A DNA stretch of 64,000 nt from a virus. How positions within the stretch are numbered: position 1 is the stretch's first letter; every line of letters begins with the position of its first letter. Positions 28,388-37,483 of the stretch are shown piece after piece. Below the pieces are notes generated by a model. That model did not search any database. It was given only the letters and a program-made list of their open reading frames with translations, and was not told the origin of the DNA. Position numbers and translations under genes: made by a program. The stretch spans positions 1 to 64,000 of the IMG/VR virus record IMGVR_UViG_3300042731_007310; one strand, 5' to 3'.

Positions 28388-28656
28388 TGCCCTTCCCCAA
28401 CGAGCACGCGGCTAGACAAGCCGATCCTGATAGCTTTGATACTTTCCGTAGGGGAAAGCCGAAGGGCTTTCCCCGTGGTATATCTGTTATATTTGGTATA
28501 AAGAATGGTAAATCACGTATTCGGACCATCCGTTTCGATCGTAAACTATGGACTGTTGCGCGCGCTAGAGAGTGGCTAAAAAATCATGGTTTCAAATCAA
28601 CCATAGAAGCCGCTTCGAAAAAAGTAAAAAAAGGTTTTTGGAAAGGGATAATCTAG
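28387..28656 (+). CDS. Small head-module protein with FWKGII tail
   Basis: An 89-aa protein. The N-terminal motif (MPFPNEHAARQADPDSFDTF) and the later RFDRKLWTVARAREWLKNHG resemble segments found in phage XkdF-type protease polyproteins. The last residues KKGFWKGII match the C-terminal tails of the products at 33838 and 37480. It looks like a separated piece of a morphogenesis protein that is modular in other phages. The role is inferred. Confidence 0.62.
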   Translation: MPFPNEHAARQADPDSFDTFRRGKPKGFPRGISVIFGIKNGKSRIRTIRFDRKLWTVARAREWLKNHGFKSTIEAASKKVKKGFWKGII

Positions 28657-28695
28657 TATCGTTATGTTCAACTTCAAATTTACAAGGGACTTCTA

Positions 28696-30168
28696 ATGTC
28701 CCTTGCACTATCCATACCGACTGAAAAACAGATTCGTAAGGCCGATAGGGTCCAATTGGAAACTTACTATCGCGATACGTATCAGACTAGGGATGGATGG
28801 ATTAGAAAACAAGTTTTAGAAAACAACAGGATTGACATACTGGCTATTGAAGTTCTTGGAAAGCAAATAGAACCTTTTCATTTGTCACTTCTGAAATATC
28901 AATTTGCTCATCCAGAAAATTTACAATTGTGTTTCCGTGGCGCTGGTAAATCAACCGTTTGTACTGAAATAAAAACGATACACTTACTTCTGAAAAATCC
29001 AAACCTAAGAATATTGATTGCTTCTAAAACTATAGCTAATGCTAAAGGATTTTTAAAAAATATAAAATCTCATTTTGAAACTAACCAAAGGTTAGAAGAG
29101 ATATTTGGTCAATACTATGATCCACGTCGAGTAGGAAAATGGGATGAAGTAGAAATAGAAGTGTTGCCAAGGACAATAGTTGCCAAAGAAGCATCAGTTA
29201 CTTGTGTTGGTGTTGAAGGTACTGTTGTTTCTAAACACTACGATATAATAATATCTGATGATTTGATTGATGAAGAAAACAGTAGAAGTAAGCTTCAAAG
29301 GGACAAAACACGTACGTGGTTTTACAACACGTTGATGCCAACGTTAGAACCGCCAGATCCGGAAGTGGAACACCGTGGTGAACATCATATGTTAGGGACT
29401 CGCTATCATTATGACGATTTATATGGTCATCTAATAGATAACGAATTGAAGGAACACCACCAAATAATTCCAGCGCTTGATAATAACGGCCGTAGTCCAT
29501 GGCCTAAAAAGTTTTCGCCTAAGTGGTTTGCGGAAAAACGTAAGCGTTCCGGACTAATCATCTTCAACTGTCAATATCAGTGTGACACCGAAGCGATGAA
29601 GGGCGAGATCTTCCAATATGATCAGTGTCAACAAATATCTGAAGAAGAATGGCCAGATCACAAGAATCTTCGCGTTTTTATGGGTGTTGATCTTGCTATT
29701 AGCGAAAGTGAATCAGCCGATAAATTCGCTATAGTAGTCATAGGAATAAATAGAGACAGAAGTGCTTACTACGTTCTAGATTATTATGAAAATCAATTGA
29801 GATTCAAAGAACAGACAAAAAAGATACTGGAATACTATCGAAGATGGCGACCTATTAGGTGTGCAATCGAGACAAATCAATATCAAGCCGCACAATATCA
29901 AACCTTGAAGGAAAAGAATCCAGATATTCGACTGAAGAAGGTTCAAACTGACAAAGACAAAATAACGAGAGCTTGGAAATTGTCGTCAATTTTTGAAGAC
30001 AATAGAGTGTTTTTTAGGAAGGGAATACAGGCATTATTGATAGAGCATATGGTTCTATTCCCAAACCATAGGTATAAAGATCTCTTTGATGCTTTCGATT
30101 TATCGGTACAAGCGAGTAAAATGAAACGAAAAAGGCGTAGAAGAGAAACGGAACCGGGAGTAATGTAA
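28696..30168 (+). CDS. terL: Terminase large subunit
   Basis: A 490-aa DNA-packaging motor. Walker A at about residues 79-87 (FRGAGKSTV) and Walker B at about 183-191 (IIISDDLID). The C-terminal RNase-H-like nuclease shows GVDLAISE at about 329-336 and a late acidic site (LFDAFDLSV, about 460). It cuts concatemers and drives DNA into the prohead through the portal encoded next. The length is normal. GGGACTTCTA precedes the ATG. Confidence 0.95.
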   Translation: MSLALSIPTEKQIRKADRVQLETYYRDTYQTRDGWIRKQVLENNRIDILAIEVLGKQIEPFHLSLLKYQFAHPENLQLCFRGAGKSTVCTEIKTIHLLLKNPNLRILIASKTIANAKGFLKNIKSHFETNQRLEEIFGQYYDPRRVGKWDEVEIEVLPRTIVAKEASVTCVGVEGTVVSKHYDIIISDDLIDEENSRSKLQRDKTRTWFYNTLMPTLEPPDPEVEHRGEHHMLGTRYHYDDLYGHLIDNELKEHHQIIPALDNNGRSPWPKKFSPKWFAEKRKRSGLIIFNCQYQCDTEAMKGEIFQYDQCQQISEEEWPDHKNLRVFMGVDLAISESESADKFAIVVIGINRDRSAYYVLDYYENQLRFKEQTKKILEYYRRWRPIRCAIETNQYQAAQYQTLKEKNPDIRLKKVQTDKDKITRAWKLSSIFEDNRVFFRKGIQALLIEHMVLFPNHRYKDLFDAFDLSVQASKMKRKRRRRETEPGVM

Positions 30169-30169
30169 A

Positions 30170-32020
30170 ATGGACAAATCAGAACAACATAAGGCTACTA
30201 TTTCGTCCAATAAAGCAAACAAGAAAGCGCTTCAGAAGGTTCGCGCTTTAGTAATAGACGTAAGTAAATCTGGTGCGGCTAATGGTTTGACAAGTAGTAA
30301 TGCTGAACCTGGTAGATCTGAAGCTTTACCTGAAGAACCGTTTCACGCATTAGGGCATATGGGGAAAATACTTCTTCCGCCTTTCGATATGCTTACGTTG
30401 TCAATGTTGGTTGAGAATAATAGCGAGCTAAATCAGTGTATAGAAGCGATGGAAACCAATATTGACGCAACCGGTCATAGGTTCATTTCTAGGCTAAGAA
30501 TGGATGATATAACACCTACAAGTAATGATTCGGGTGAATCACAAGGAGAGCTTACACCGGAACAAGAAAAACTTATCTTGAACGCAAAGAAAGAAAAGGT
30601 TGGTTTGATCAATTTCTTTACCTATGCGACTTCAGAAAGTTTCGTTTCTTTTCGTAGAAAGTTGAGAAAAGATATTGAGTCAACAGGAAATTGTTACTTT
30701 GAAATAATCCGGAATGACGCTGGACAGATTCAGGGTTTTACTCATTTGCCTAGCTATCAAATGAGAATAGGTAAATTAGAAGAAGAACCCGTTGAATCTG
30801 AAAGGAGTATTCTAGAACTTCAAATAGACGGATCTGTGAAAATAAAAAAGCAAAAAGTAATTCGAAGATTCAGAAACTATGTTCAAAGTAGATCTATTCA
30901 TCAGGGAAGGGCTCAATCATCCATTACTGGTCATAAGGTTGTTTGGTTCAAAGAATTTGGTGATCCAAGATTCTACAGTAAAAGAGATGGTAAAGAAAGG
31001 AAGAGAATACAAAAAGAAGATAGGGCTACTGAAGTAATGCATCTAAAAATTTATAGCCCTAGAAGTGCTTACGGATTACCGCGATACATTGGTAATCTAC
31101 TTTCAATATTTGGTGATCGTGCGGCTGAAGAAATAAATTGGATAACCTTCAAGAACAACAACATACCTAGTATGGTTATTGCTGTATCAAATGGGCAATT
31201 GACACAAGCAAGCGTAGAAAGAATTCAATCATTTGTTGAGTCTCAAATACAAGGATCTGACAACTATTCAAAGTTTCTTTTGGTTGAAGCTGAATCGTTG
31301 GGTGAAGAAGAAGGTGAAGATGGTGGTCAGGTAAAGATAGATATAAAGCCATTGACAGATAACCAACATAATGACGCACTATTTCAAAATTATAGTGAAA
31401 ATAATCAAGATAAAATTAGGCGTGCTTTTAGACTTCCACCTATTTTCGTTGGAAAAGCAAAGGACTATACGCGCGCTACCGCTGAATCTTCAAGACGATT
31501 AGCTGATGAACAAATATTCAAACCAGAAAGAGACGAATTCGACGAATGTATAAACAGAATGTTGTTTCCAGAAATGGGTATAATTTATCATAAGTATAGG
31601 AGTAATACGCCAAACACCACGGATAACGCTCAATTAGTGAAGATTCTTGGTGGTGCCGAAAAGACTGGTGGTATAACTCCGCGAATTGCAAGGTTCATAA
31701 TCGAAGATATTTTAGGTATAGACCTTCCGGACTTTCCGGATGATTTCCCCGCTGATGTTCCATTCTCTATGACTATGGCGCAAGCCGTAAAGAACAAGGC
31801 CGATCCGACTGAACCCGGTCAACAGGTCACAGCATTGAAGACATTGAAGTCACTTGGAATAATCGACGATGACGGTGATTTTGATTTGGCAAGTCTTGAA
31901 CTTGAGGATCTGGATGAGAGTGATCCTGAAAGTGTAATGGACGTTGCTAAAAAATTGTTGTCATTGAACAGAGCGGCTGAAATTTTGTGGCGTCAAAAAG
32001 TTATGGAAGAAGTTGAATGA
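30170..32020 (+). CDS. Portal protein
   Basis: A 616-aa protein forming the ring at the head vertex through which DNA passes. The core (about residues 290-460) has the portal pattern AYGLPRYIGNLLSIFGDRAA, then a long connecting segment and FRLPPIFVGKAKDYTRATAE. It lies directly after terL, overlaps the Mu-F-like gene by an ATGA junction, and is of normal length for PBSX-type portals. The acidic C-terminal part (about 560-600) is predicted flexible. Confidence 0.93.
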   Translation: MDKSEQHKATISSNKANKKALQKVRALVIDVSKSGAANGLTSSNAEPGRSEALPEEPFHALGHMGKILLPPFDMLTLSMLVENNSELNQCIEAMETNIDATGHRFISRLRMDDITPTSNDSGESQGELTPEQEKLILNAKKEKVGLINFFTYATSESFVSFRRKLRKDIESTGNCYFEIIRNDAGQIQGFTHLPSYQMRIGKLEEEPVESERSILELQIDGSVKIKKQKVIRRFRNYVQSRSIHQGRAQSSITGHKVVWFKEFGDPRFYSKRDGKERKRIQKEDRATEVMHLKIYSPRSAYGLPRYIGNLLSIFGDRAAEEINWITFKNNNIPSMVIAVSNGQLTQASVERIQSFVESQIQGSDNYSKFLLVEAESLGEEEGEDGGQVKIDIKPLTDNQHNDALFQNYSENNQDKIRRAFRLPPIFVGKAKDYTRATAESSRRLADEQIFKPERDEFDECINRMLFPEMGIIYHKYRSNTPNTTDNAQLVKILGGAEKTGGITPRIARFIIEDILGIDLPDFPDDFPADVPFSMTMAQAVKNKADPTEPGQQVTALKTLKSLGIIDDDGDFDLASLELEDLDESDPESVMDVAKKLLSLNRAAEILWRQKVMEEVE

Positions 32021-33249
32021 AAACGGTCGATTTATACCACGGACTTCATTGTGAATGTTGTTCTAGTCGTATCAATATTCTTCATGATGTTTTAGCGTAT
32101 TCTGATGAAGCCATAGCTAAGGCGTTGATGATAAGCGACGTTGCACATATGGCAAGGATTGAAGTGCGTATGCGCGAATACCTTTTGTCAAAATGGAGAT
32201 TACGCGCAGATCAAGCGGCTAAAAAGGCTGGTGGTGTATACGCGAGTACGGGATCTTTGAAAACGTCTTTCGCGGCTGTAGACAAAATAATGGATAAATG
32301 GGATGAAGAAGTAGCCGTTCGTTTTGGTAAAGATATAGGAGAAATTTACAAGTTAGCTAGAAATGCCGGTTGGAAAAAAGCAAACGGTCAAACTTCAGCT
32401 TCACTACAATATATTGTTCCTAACTTCACCGAAGAACTGGAAGAAAAGGTGAAGAAGGCAAAAAAAATAAAAAGAAGGGTTGCCGCTGTAAAACCTTCTT
32501 TCGACTTGTTTGATGAACAAGCCGTGATGCAACTACAAGACGATCAAATGTTATGGATAGGAGTTCATTACAATAAGAATGTAAGAGACACTGTAAGGGA
32601 ATCGGTAAAACCTAGTGTAGTAGAAGGGGTAAGTAGAACTGAAGCCGGAAGGCGTGTGGCTGAAGCCGTTGGAAAACAACTGAGAAAAATAACGGTCCCT
32701 GGTGGATTCAACGGATCTGATGCAAAGTATTTTGAAGGTTTAGCCGCTAATACGGCTACCAATAGTCGCGTTCGTGGTCAATTACGAAGCTTCGTTGATG
32801 TAGGGGTTACCAGATATGAAATAATGAATCCAATGGATAACAGAACTTCACCCATTTGTGCTTATATGAATGGAAAGGTTTTTACTATTAGAGAAGGGGC
32901 CTCACTAATCGCTAAAGTTTCTGGTGCTACTAATCCAGATCAGGTAAAAGAAGCTCACCCATGGGTATCAACAACGGAAGCAAAAAGAATAGGTAGTGGT
33001 GGTGAAAGAGCCCTTGCTAAAGCTGGTTTATCACTTCCACCATATCATTTTCGTTGTAGAAGCACGGTAGACATATCTACTGAATCTGTTTCATTTGGTT
33101 CGTTATCGAAAGCCGAAATGATAGACGTTCCTAGTCGTAAACAACCGACTAGACAAAATACTCCAAAGAATAGAAAGCCTACTTCAAAACCAAAGCAATC
33201 CAAACCTACCAAACGTCCTGCAACACTTCCGGAAATTGGTAAAGTTTGA
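32017..33249 (+). CDS. Mu F-like (SPP1 gp7-like) head morphogenesis protein
   Basis: A 410-aa minor head protein. The C-terminal domain shows the family signature NRTSPICAYMNGKVF (about 278-292) and PPYHFRCRSTVD (about 341-352). The N-terminal half is helical and charged, and the last 40 residues are basic and Pro-rich. These proteins bind the portal and DNA and help ejection. The start overlaps the portal stop (ATGA). Confidence 0.9.
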   Translation: MKTVDLYHGLHCECCSSRINILHDVLAYSDEAIAKALMISDVAHMARIEVRMREYLLSKWRLRADQAAKKAGGVYASTGSLKTSFAAVDKIMDKWDEEVAVRFGKDIGEIYKLARNAGWKKANGQTSASLQYIVPNFTEELEEKVKKAKKIKRRVAAVKPSFDLFDEQAVMQLQDDQMLWIGVHYNKNVRDTVRESVKPSVVEGVSRTEAGRRVAEAVGKQLRKITVPGGFNGSDAKYFEGLAANTATNSRVRGQLRSFVDVGVTRYEIMNPMDNRTSPICAYMNGKVFTIREGASLIAKVSGATNPDQVKEAHPWVSTTEAKRIGSGGERALAKAGLSLPPYHFRCRSTVDISTESVSFGSLSKAEMIDVPSRKQPTRQNTPKNRKPTSKPKQSKPTKRPATLPEIGKV

Positions 33250-33275
33250 AGGTCTAGCGGATATCACGCTATCAT
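33246..33275 (+). promoter_or_regulatory. Possible promoter for the protease gene
   Basis: TTGAAG (33246-33251), an 18-base spacer containing AGCG/CGCT arms, and TATCAT (33270-33275). The following ATG lies six bases downstream, which would make a leaderless transcript. Confidence 0.4.
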
Positions 33276-33281
33276 AAAAAT

Positions 33282-33821
33282 ATGAACGATATTGCGCGCC
33301 ACATTGAAGGCATAGCTGAATGTGTCAGAAAAACAACCGTTCCAGCGCTTAGAGAAGAAGCGCGAAAAGAAATGGTTGTTGATACAGAAAAAGATACGTC
33401 TACAGAAAATTCACCAGATGAACAGAAGTCCGTAAAAAAGCAGATAGAAGTTTCGATCGCTAAAGCAGACGAAGAACAACAGACGGTTACTGGTATTGTA
33501 CTTCAGCCTGAAGTGGTGGATGGTCAAGGCGATATCATGTCTGAAGAAGTTATTAGAGATAGCGCTTATGCTTTTCTGATGAACTTCAATAAGGCAACCA
33601 AATTAGGCATTCAGCACAATAAATTCCCTGTTGGAAAACTTGCGTTGGTTGAAAGTTGGCTTTCTCCTATGGAAATGGCAATAGGTACTAAGACGGTCAA
33701 ACAGGGTTCTTGGATTATGACCGTAAAAATACTGGACAAAAAACTTTGGGAGAAAGTAAAGAAGGGTGAAATAACCGGCTTTAGTATTGGTGGTAAGGCC
33801 AAGGTTGTTGCATCAACATAG
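33282..33821 (+). CDS. XkdF-like prohead serine protease
   Basis: A 179-aa protein of the XkdF putative protease family. The core starts at about residue 58 (QTVTGIVLQPEVVDGQGDIM). A conserved His lies in GIQHNKFP (about 111-116) and a Ser in TGFSIGG (about 165-171), matching the expected catalytic pair. It should cleave scaffold or capsid precursors in the prohead. The N-terminal 50 residues are acidic. No ribosome site precedes the ATG. Confidence 0.85.
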   Translation: MNDIARHIEGIAECVRKTTVPALREEARKEMVVDTEKDTSTENSPDEQKSVKKQIEVSIAKADEEQQTVTGIVLQPEVVDGQGDIMSEEVIRDSAYAFLMNFNKATKLGIQHNKFPVGKLALVESWLSPMEMAIGTKTVKQGSWIMTVKILDKKLWEKVKKGEITGFSIGGKAKVVAST

Positions 33822-33837
33822 CAAGGAAACCAAAATC

Positions 33838-34797
33838 ATGCCTAAGAAACCTACGAGAAGATTTCTAAAATTAGATACCAATGAGGTATCGTTAGTTGAT
33901 GTTCCAGCAAACGAAGTTCCGTTTCTGGTTACTAAAAATCAAGATCAAATGGAGAATGATAACATGAGTGCACAAGCCGGAAATCAAAACATCGACGGTG
34001 AAAGTGTTCAAGTGCAAGTTGACGGTTCCGAAAGTTCCGTTCAAAAGGCAATAGAACATGTTAATTCTATCGTCGAAAATATCACGAAAGTTGTCACCGT
34101 AAAAAACCAGGGAGCGGAAGGAAACGAACAAGATAACGCTCAATCGGCCGATTCCGGTGATACCACAGATGTTAGCAAGGCTACGATCAAGTCCGTACTT
34201 TCTGCTTTAGGAATGAGCGGAGATGATATGAAAAAGGCTTGCGACAAATTGAAGGCGGCTGGATTCAATCCAAATCAGCAATTCCCTTCAGCACAACCAC
34301 CTGTCAAAAAGGATGCAAAGGGTGAAGGTTCTGAAGGTGAAACGGAAACACAAAAGTCTGATACCGATTCTGTCGTACAGGATCAACCGCTTACCATGCA
34401 ATCGCTAGCTGAAGCTGTTCAAAAAGCAGCGGCTTTTACGCCTAGCAGAATAGAACAACTGAAGAATGCTCAGGAAATCTTGAAGCTTGTTCTTGAAGCG
34501 GTTGCTCCCAATACATCACCCAAAACAAAAGTTCCGGGTGTTGAGAGTCATAGCAATCCGAGTGCCGTAAGCGATCTTTCTCAACCGACCAAGAAGCCGG
34601 TTATGAAGAATGCTGATGATAACGGAGAATTTGTTACAGCACTCAAAGCGCTAGCTGATGGCGTAAAGACCCTAACGGAACGTGTCGAGAATATCGAAAA
34701 GACTCGTAACGCTAGCAATAGCGTAGAAGATGACGGTGACACTGACACCAATACGGATACACAAAAGAGTAAAGGCCTTTGGAACGGACTTCTGTAG
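33838..34797 (+). CDS. Scaffold-like prohead protein with GLWNGLL tail
   Basis: A 319-aa protein. The first 30 residues (LDTNEVSLVDVPANEVPFLV) match the segment that follows the protease in XkdF-type polyproteins. The rest is acidic, Gln/Ser-rich and helical, typical of a scaffold core. It ends KSKGLWNGLL, the tail also seen at 28387 and 37480. ATG 33838 is preferred over an upstream in-frame start inside the protease gene. Position between protease and capsid genes supports scaffolding. Confidence 0.75.
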   Translation: MPKKPTRRFLKLDTNEVSLVDVPANEVPFLVTKNQDQMENDNMSAQAGNQNIDGESVQVQVDGSESSVQKAIEHVNSIVENITKVVTVKNQGAEGNEQDNAQSADSGDTTDVSKATIKSVLSALGMSGDDMKKACDKLKAAGFNPNQQFPSAQPPVKKDAKGEGSEGETETQKSDTDSVVQDQPLTMQSLAEAVQKAAAFTPSRIEQLKNAQEILKLVLEAVAPNTSPKTKVPGVESHSNPSAVSDLSQPTKKPVMKNADDNGEFVTALKALADGVKTLTERVENIEKTRNASNSVEDDGDTDTNTDTQKSKGLWNGLL

Positions 34798-34849
34798 AGA
34801 ATAACGGTCACAAGGCGCAAACAAAAGAAACTTTCAAGGAGAAACAGAA

Positions 34850-36052
34850 ATGACTATTTCAAATGAGGACATTGTCAGCAAGGCGGCAATCACCGCTGAT
34901 GCAATAGCGGCAAGCGGAAAGTTGAACAATGCGCAATCAGATCGTTTCATCGATTTTGTTATTGATGAGACCGTTCTAAAGGACAACGCGCGTATCGTTC
35001 GGTTCCGAAACGAAAATCTAGAAATCGATAAAATCGGTGTTGGCCGACGTGTGGCCGTACCGAAGTCTGAAGCGGTTGACCCACAGGTTAGACGCGGAAT
35101 CACGACTTCAAAAGTTACTTTGACTCCGCACGAATTATGCGTTCCGTTCGAGATCGGTGATAGCTTCAGAGAGCTGAATATCGAAGGTGATAGCATCGAA
35201 GAAACAATTATCCGATTGATGGCTACGCAACTTGCAAACGATCTGGAAGATCTATACATCAATGGTAACGAACTAGGTCCAGCGGTTCCACAATCCGATA
35301 TTTTGGAAAATGGAAGTTCAGACGAAGTCAAAGATGCATACTTGGCACTCTGTGACGGTTGGTCTATTCTCGCTGATGGTTCGAACATCGTTGACGCGCA
35401 AGGCCAAAATATCGGTCTATCGATTTTCAGCAAAGCAATCCGAGCCATGCCGACCAAATTTAGACGGAATCGATCGGCTCTACGGTGGTTTATCAGTCCG
35501 GACCTTTGGCAGCTATACCTAGAGAAGTTGTCAACGCGCGCTACCGCGTTGGGTGATGACGCTGCTAGGGGTGGTGGTGGAATGCCTGGACCTTTCGGAA
35601 TTACCGCTGTTCCAGTTCCGTTGTGGGAGTTTGAACCGCTTACGGTTGAACATGTGACCTTGACCGGAACAACCGCTGTAGCTCTAGCTAACGCCCCTGT
35701 AGTTGACGTTGTAGTTCATCCGGAAACGTTGGATAAGGTTCCTACCGTTGCTTATGTTGAAGGCGCTGGTAATGACTATATCCTTGACGCAACCAACGGA
35801 ACGATAGCTCGTGACGGTGCTAGTACAATTGGTAGTGGCGATACGGTCAAAGTAACCTACCGTTCGAATCCACAGATTCTATTGACCCATATGAATAACA
35901 TGATCATTGGTATCGGACGTGATATCAGAATCGAAAAGGATCGTGATATCTATAAGGGCGTGAATCAGTATGCGATTACCGCGAAAGTTGACGTAGAATA
36001 TGAGGAACTTACGGCAATCGTGAAGGTTAGAAACATCGGAAAGGGTGTATAA
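34850..36052 (+). CDS. Major capsid protein (HK97 fold)
   Basis: A 400-aa protein. The sequence follows the HK97-like order: N-terminal arm, E-loop strands (RRVAVPKSEAVDPQVRRGIT), spine helix (SIEETIIRLMATQLANDLED), P-domain and A-domain, with ALRWFISPDLWQLYLEKL at about 205-222. Strong AAGGAGAAACAGAA site. An insert at about 270-345 has Ig-like strand character. It assembles the icosahedral shell. Confidence 0.9.
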   Translation: MTISNEDIVSKAAITADAIAASGKLNNAQSDRFIDFVIDETVLKDNARIVRFRNENLEIDKIGVGRRVAVPKSEAVDPQVRRGITTSKVTLTPHELCVPFEIGDSFRELNIEGDSIEETIIRLMATQLANDLEDLYINGNELGPAVPQSDILENGSSDEVKDAYLALCDGWSILADGSNIVDAQGQNIGLSIFSKAIRAMPTKFRRNRSALRWFISPDLWQLYLEKLSTRATALGDDAARGGGGMPGPFGITAVPVPLWEFEPLTVEHVTLTGTTAVALANAPVVDVVVHPETLDKVPTVAYVEGAGNDYILDATNGTIARDGASTIGSGDTVKVTYRSNPQILLTHMNNMIIGIGRDIRIEKDRDIYKGVNQYAITAKVDVEYEELTAIVKVRNIGKGV

Positions 36053-36136
36053 TTACTACCCAAAAATAAGCTTGTGATGTATTTTCACTAAGCAACAACG
36101 ATCATTTTGATTGATCCAAACAAGGAGATTCAAGAA

Positions 36137-36625
36137 ATGGCAAAAGGTTTTCAAGCAAAAATACAGTTATCTAAGACAAAACGCGCCCCCGTATCCCACA
36201 CGGGATTTAGGGGGCGTTTCGTCAAAAAGGGCGATAGCTTCATCACAACGGATCCCGTTGAAGTTCGGTATTATCAGTCTCAACCTGGTTTTAGCATAGC
36301 GATCTTATCGGGAAAGTTTACGGCTAAACCGGTTCAAGAAGAAGAGATTGATGAAGATATCGACGAACGGGATGACGAAGATGAAGTTGAAGAAGAAGAC
36401 GAAGAACGTAACGAAGAAGTAGATGGTCTTTACGAAAAAGCAGACCTGAAAAAAATGAGTCAAAAGGATTTGAAAAAACTCATAAAAGACGATGACGAAC
36501 TTCCGTTGACGTTGAAGGATATTCCGAAGAAGGCGAGCAAAAACGAAATAATCGATTTGATTTTGGAAGCACAAAATCAATCGGACGATGACGACGAAGA
36601 AGACGACGAAGAAGACGACGAATAA
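36137..36625 (+). CDS. Acidic head-module protein with HeH/LEM-like helices
   Basis: A 162-aa protein. A basic N-terminal beta part (residues 1-65), a long acidic linker (about 68-100) and a helix-extended-loop-helix-like segment (about 104-145, LKKMSQKDLKKLIKDDDELP, then KASKNEIIDLILEA), then a tail of Asp/Glu. ATG 36137 follows AAGGAG. A strong GC-rich hairpin lies inside codons 15-28. It may be a head accessory or connector protein. Confidence 0.65.
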   Translation: MAKGFQAKIQLSKTKRAPVSHTGFRGRFVKKGDSFITTDPVEVRYYQSQPGFSIAILSGKFTAKPVQEEEIDEDIDERDDEDEVEEEDEERNEEVDGLYEKADLKKMSQKDLKKLIKDDDELPLTLKDIPKKASKNEIIDLILEAQNQSDDDDEEDDEEDDE

Positions 36626-36658
36626 GCCGTATCATTGTCGCTTCAGGGAGATTGAACC

Positions 36659-37039
36659 ATGTTTTTTATCAAATTCGGACATAACGCTTCAATCCAACAG
36701 GTTGAAGGATTTCCGAAAGATTGTGAGCGTTCGTGTGAAGGCGCTCTACATGTGAGACCAGGGGCGACAAAAAATGTCACAAAATCCGAATTGGAACGAC
36801 TTCAAGAATTGAAAATTCCCCTGATGGTTATACGCGAGCCAGTAAAAGTCAAAGTGGTCGAATCAGAATCAACAGAATTGCCCAGTGACGATGTTGAAAT
36901 CATACTTTCTACGCCATACGACGAAAATTCTGATCTATCGGTCGTAGAAAACTTTGACGCCTTAGAAGGGCATTCTGTGGACTCTGAAGAAGATTCAGAC
37001 CAAAAAGAGAAAAAGGGGAAAAAGCGAAAGAAGTACTAG
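36659..37039 (+). CDS. Hypothetical head-module protein
   Basis: A 126-aa protein with a compact N-terminal part (about 1-65), an acidic middle and a basic end (KEKKGKKRKKY). AGGGAG precedes the ATG. The position after the capsid gene suggests a head completion or decoration role; no motif confirms it. Confidence 0.6.
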   Translation: MFFIKFGHNASIQQVEGFPKDCERSCEGALHVRPGATKNVTKSELERLQELKIPLMVIREPVKVKVVESESTELPSDDVEIILSTPYDENSDLSVVENFDALEGHSVDSEEDSDQKEKKGKKRKKY

Positions 37040-37069
37040 TTCCGATCGGCTCCAACCGAAAGAACTGTT

Positions 37070-37483
37070 GTGCTGAAGATACACACATGTGACGGCCAAA
37101 CACTTAGGGTTGATTTGGCTGATGAAGAACAAGCGCGCTTTTGGCTTGAACGTTTGGGTAAAGAAGAGTTTCAAGCTACAATCAATGGTGTGTCATTGGT
37201 GGAACGACATAACGTTGGAAGGTGTTCTGAATGTGGTAGAAAATACGGTAAAGAGATCGGTGTTCAGTATTCGATTACAAGACCGGATGATTTCCGAAAA
37301 GTGTTTTTCCATATCGAAAATATTCCAGCTAACGGAAAGATAAAGGGTGGTGAAAGGGTAACCGTGTTTTCTGATGAAATACGCCTTGTCCTTATGGCTC
37401 ATCGTTCACAACCAGCGGCTAGAATAACAGTATCAAAAACCGGAAAGCAGAAATACAATCCATTTCAGGGAGCGAAAAAATGA
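37070..37483 (+). CDS. Hypothetical protein with Cys pair
   Basis: A 137-aa protein. GTG start. CSECGRKYG (about 52-60) is a CxxC knuckle; the rest is strand-rich. It ends in an ATGA overlap with the next gene. No family recognised. Confidence 0.6.
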   Translation: MLKIHTCDGQTLRVDLADEEQARFWLERLGKEEFQATINGVSLVERHNVGRCSECGRKYGKEIGVQYSITRPDDFRKVFFHIENIPANGKIKGGERVTVFSDEIRLVLMAHRSQPAARITVSKTGKQKYNPFQGAKK

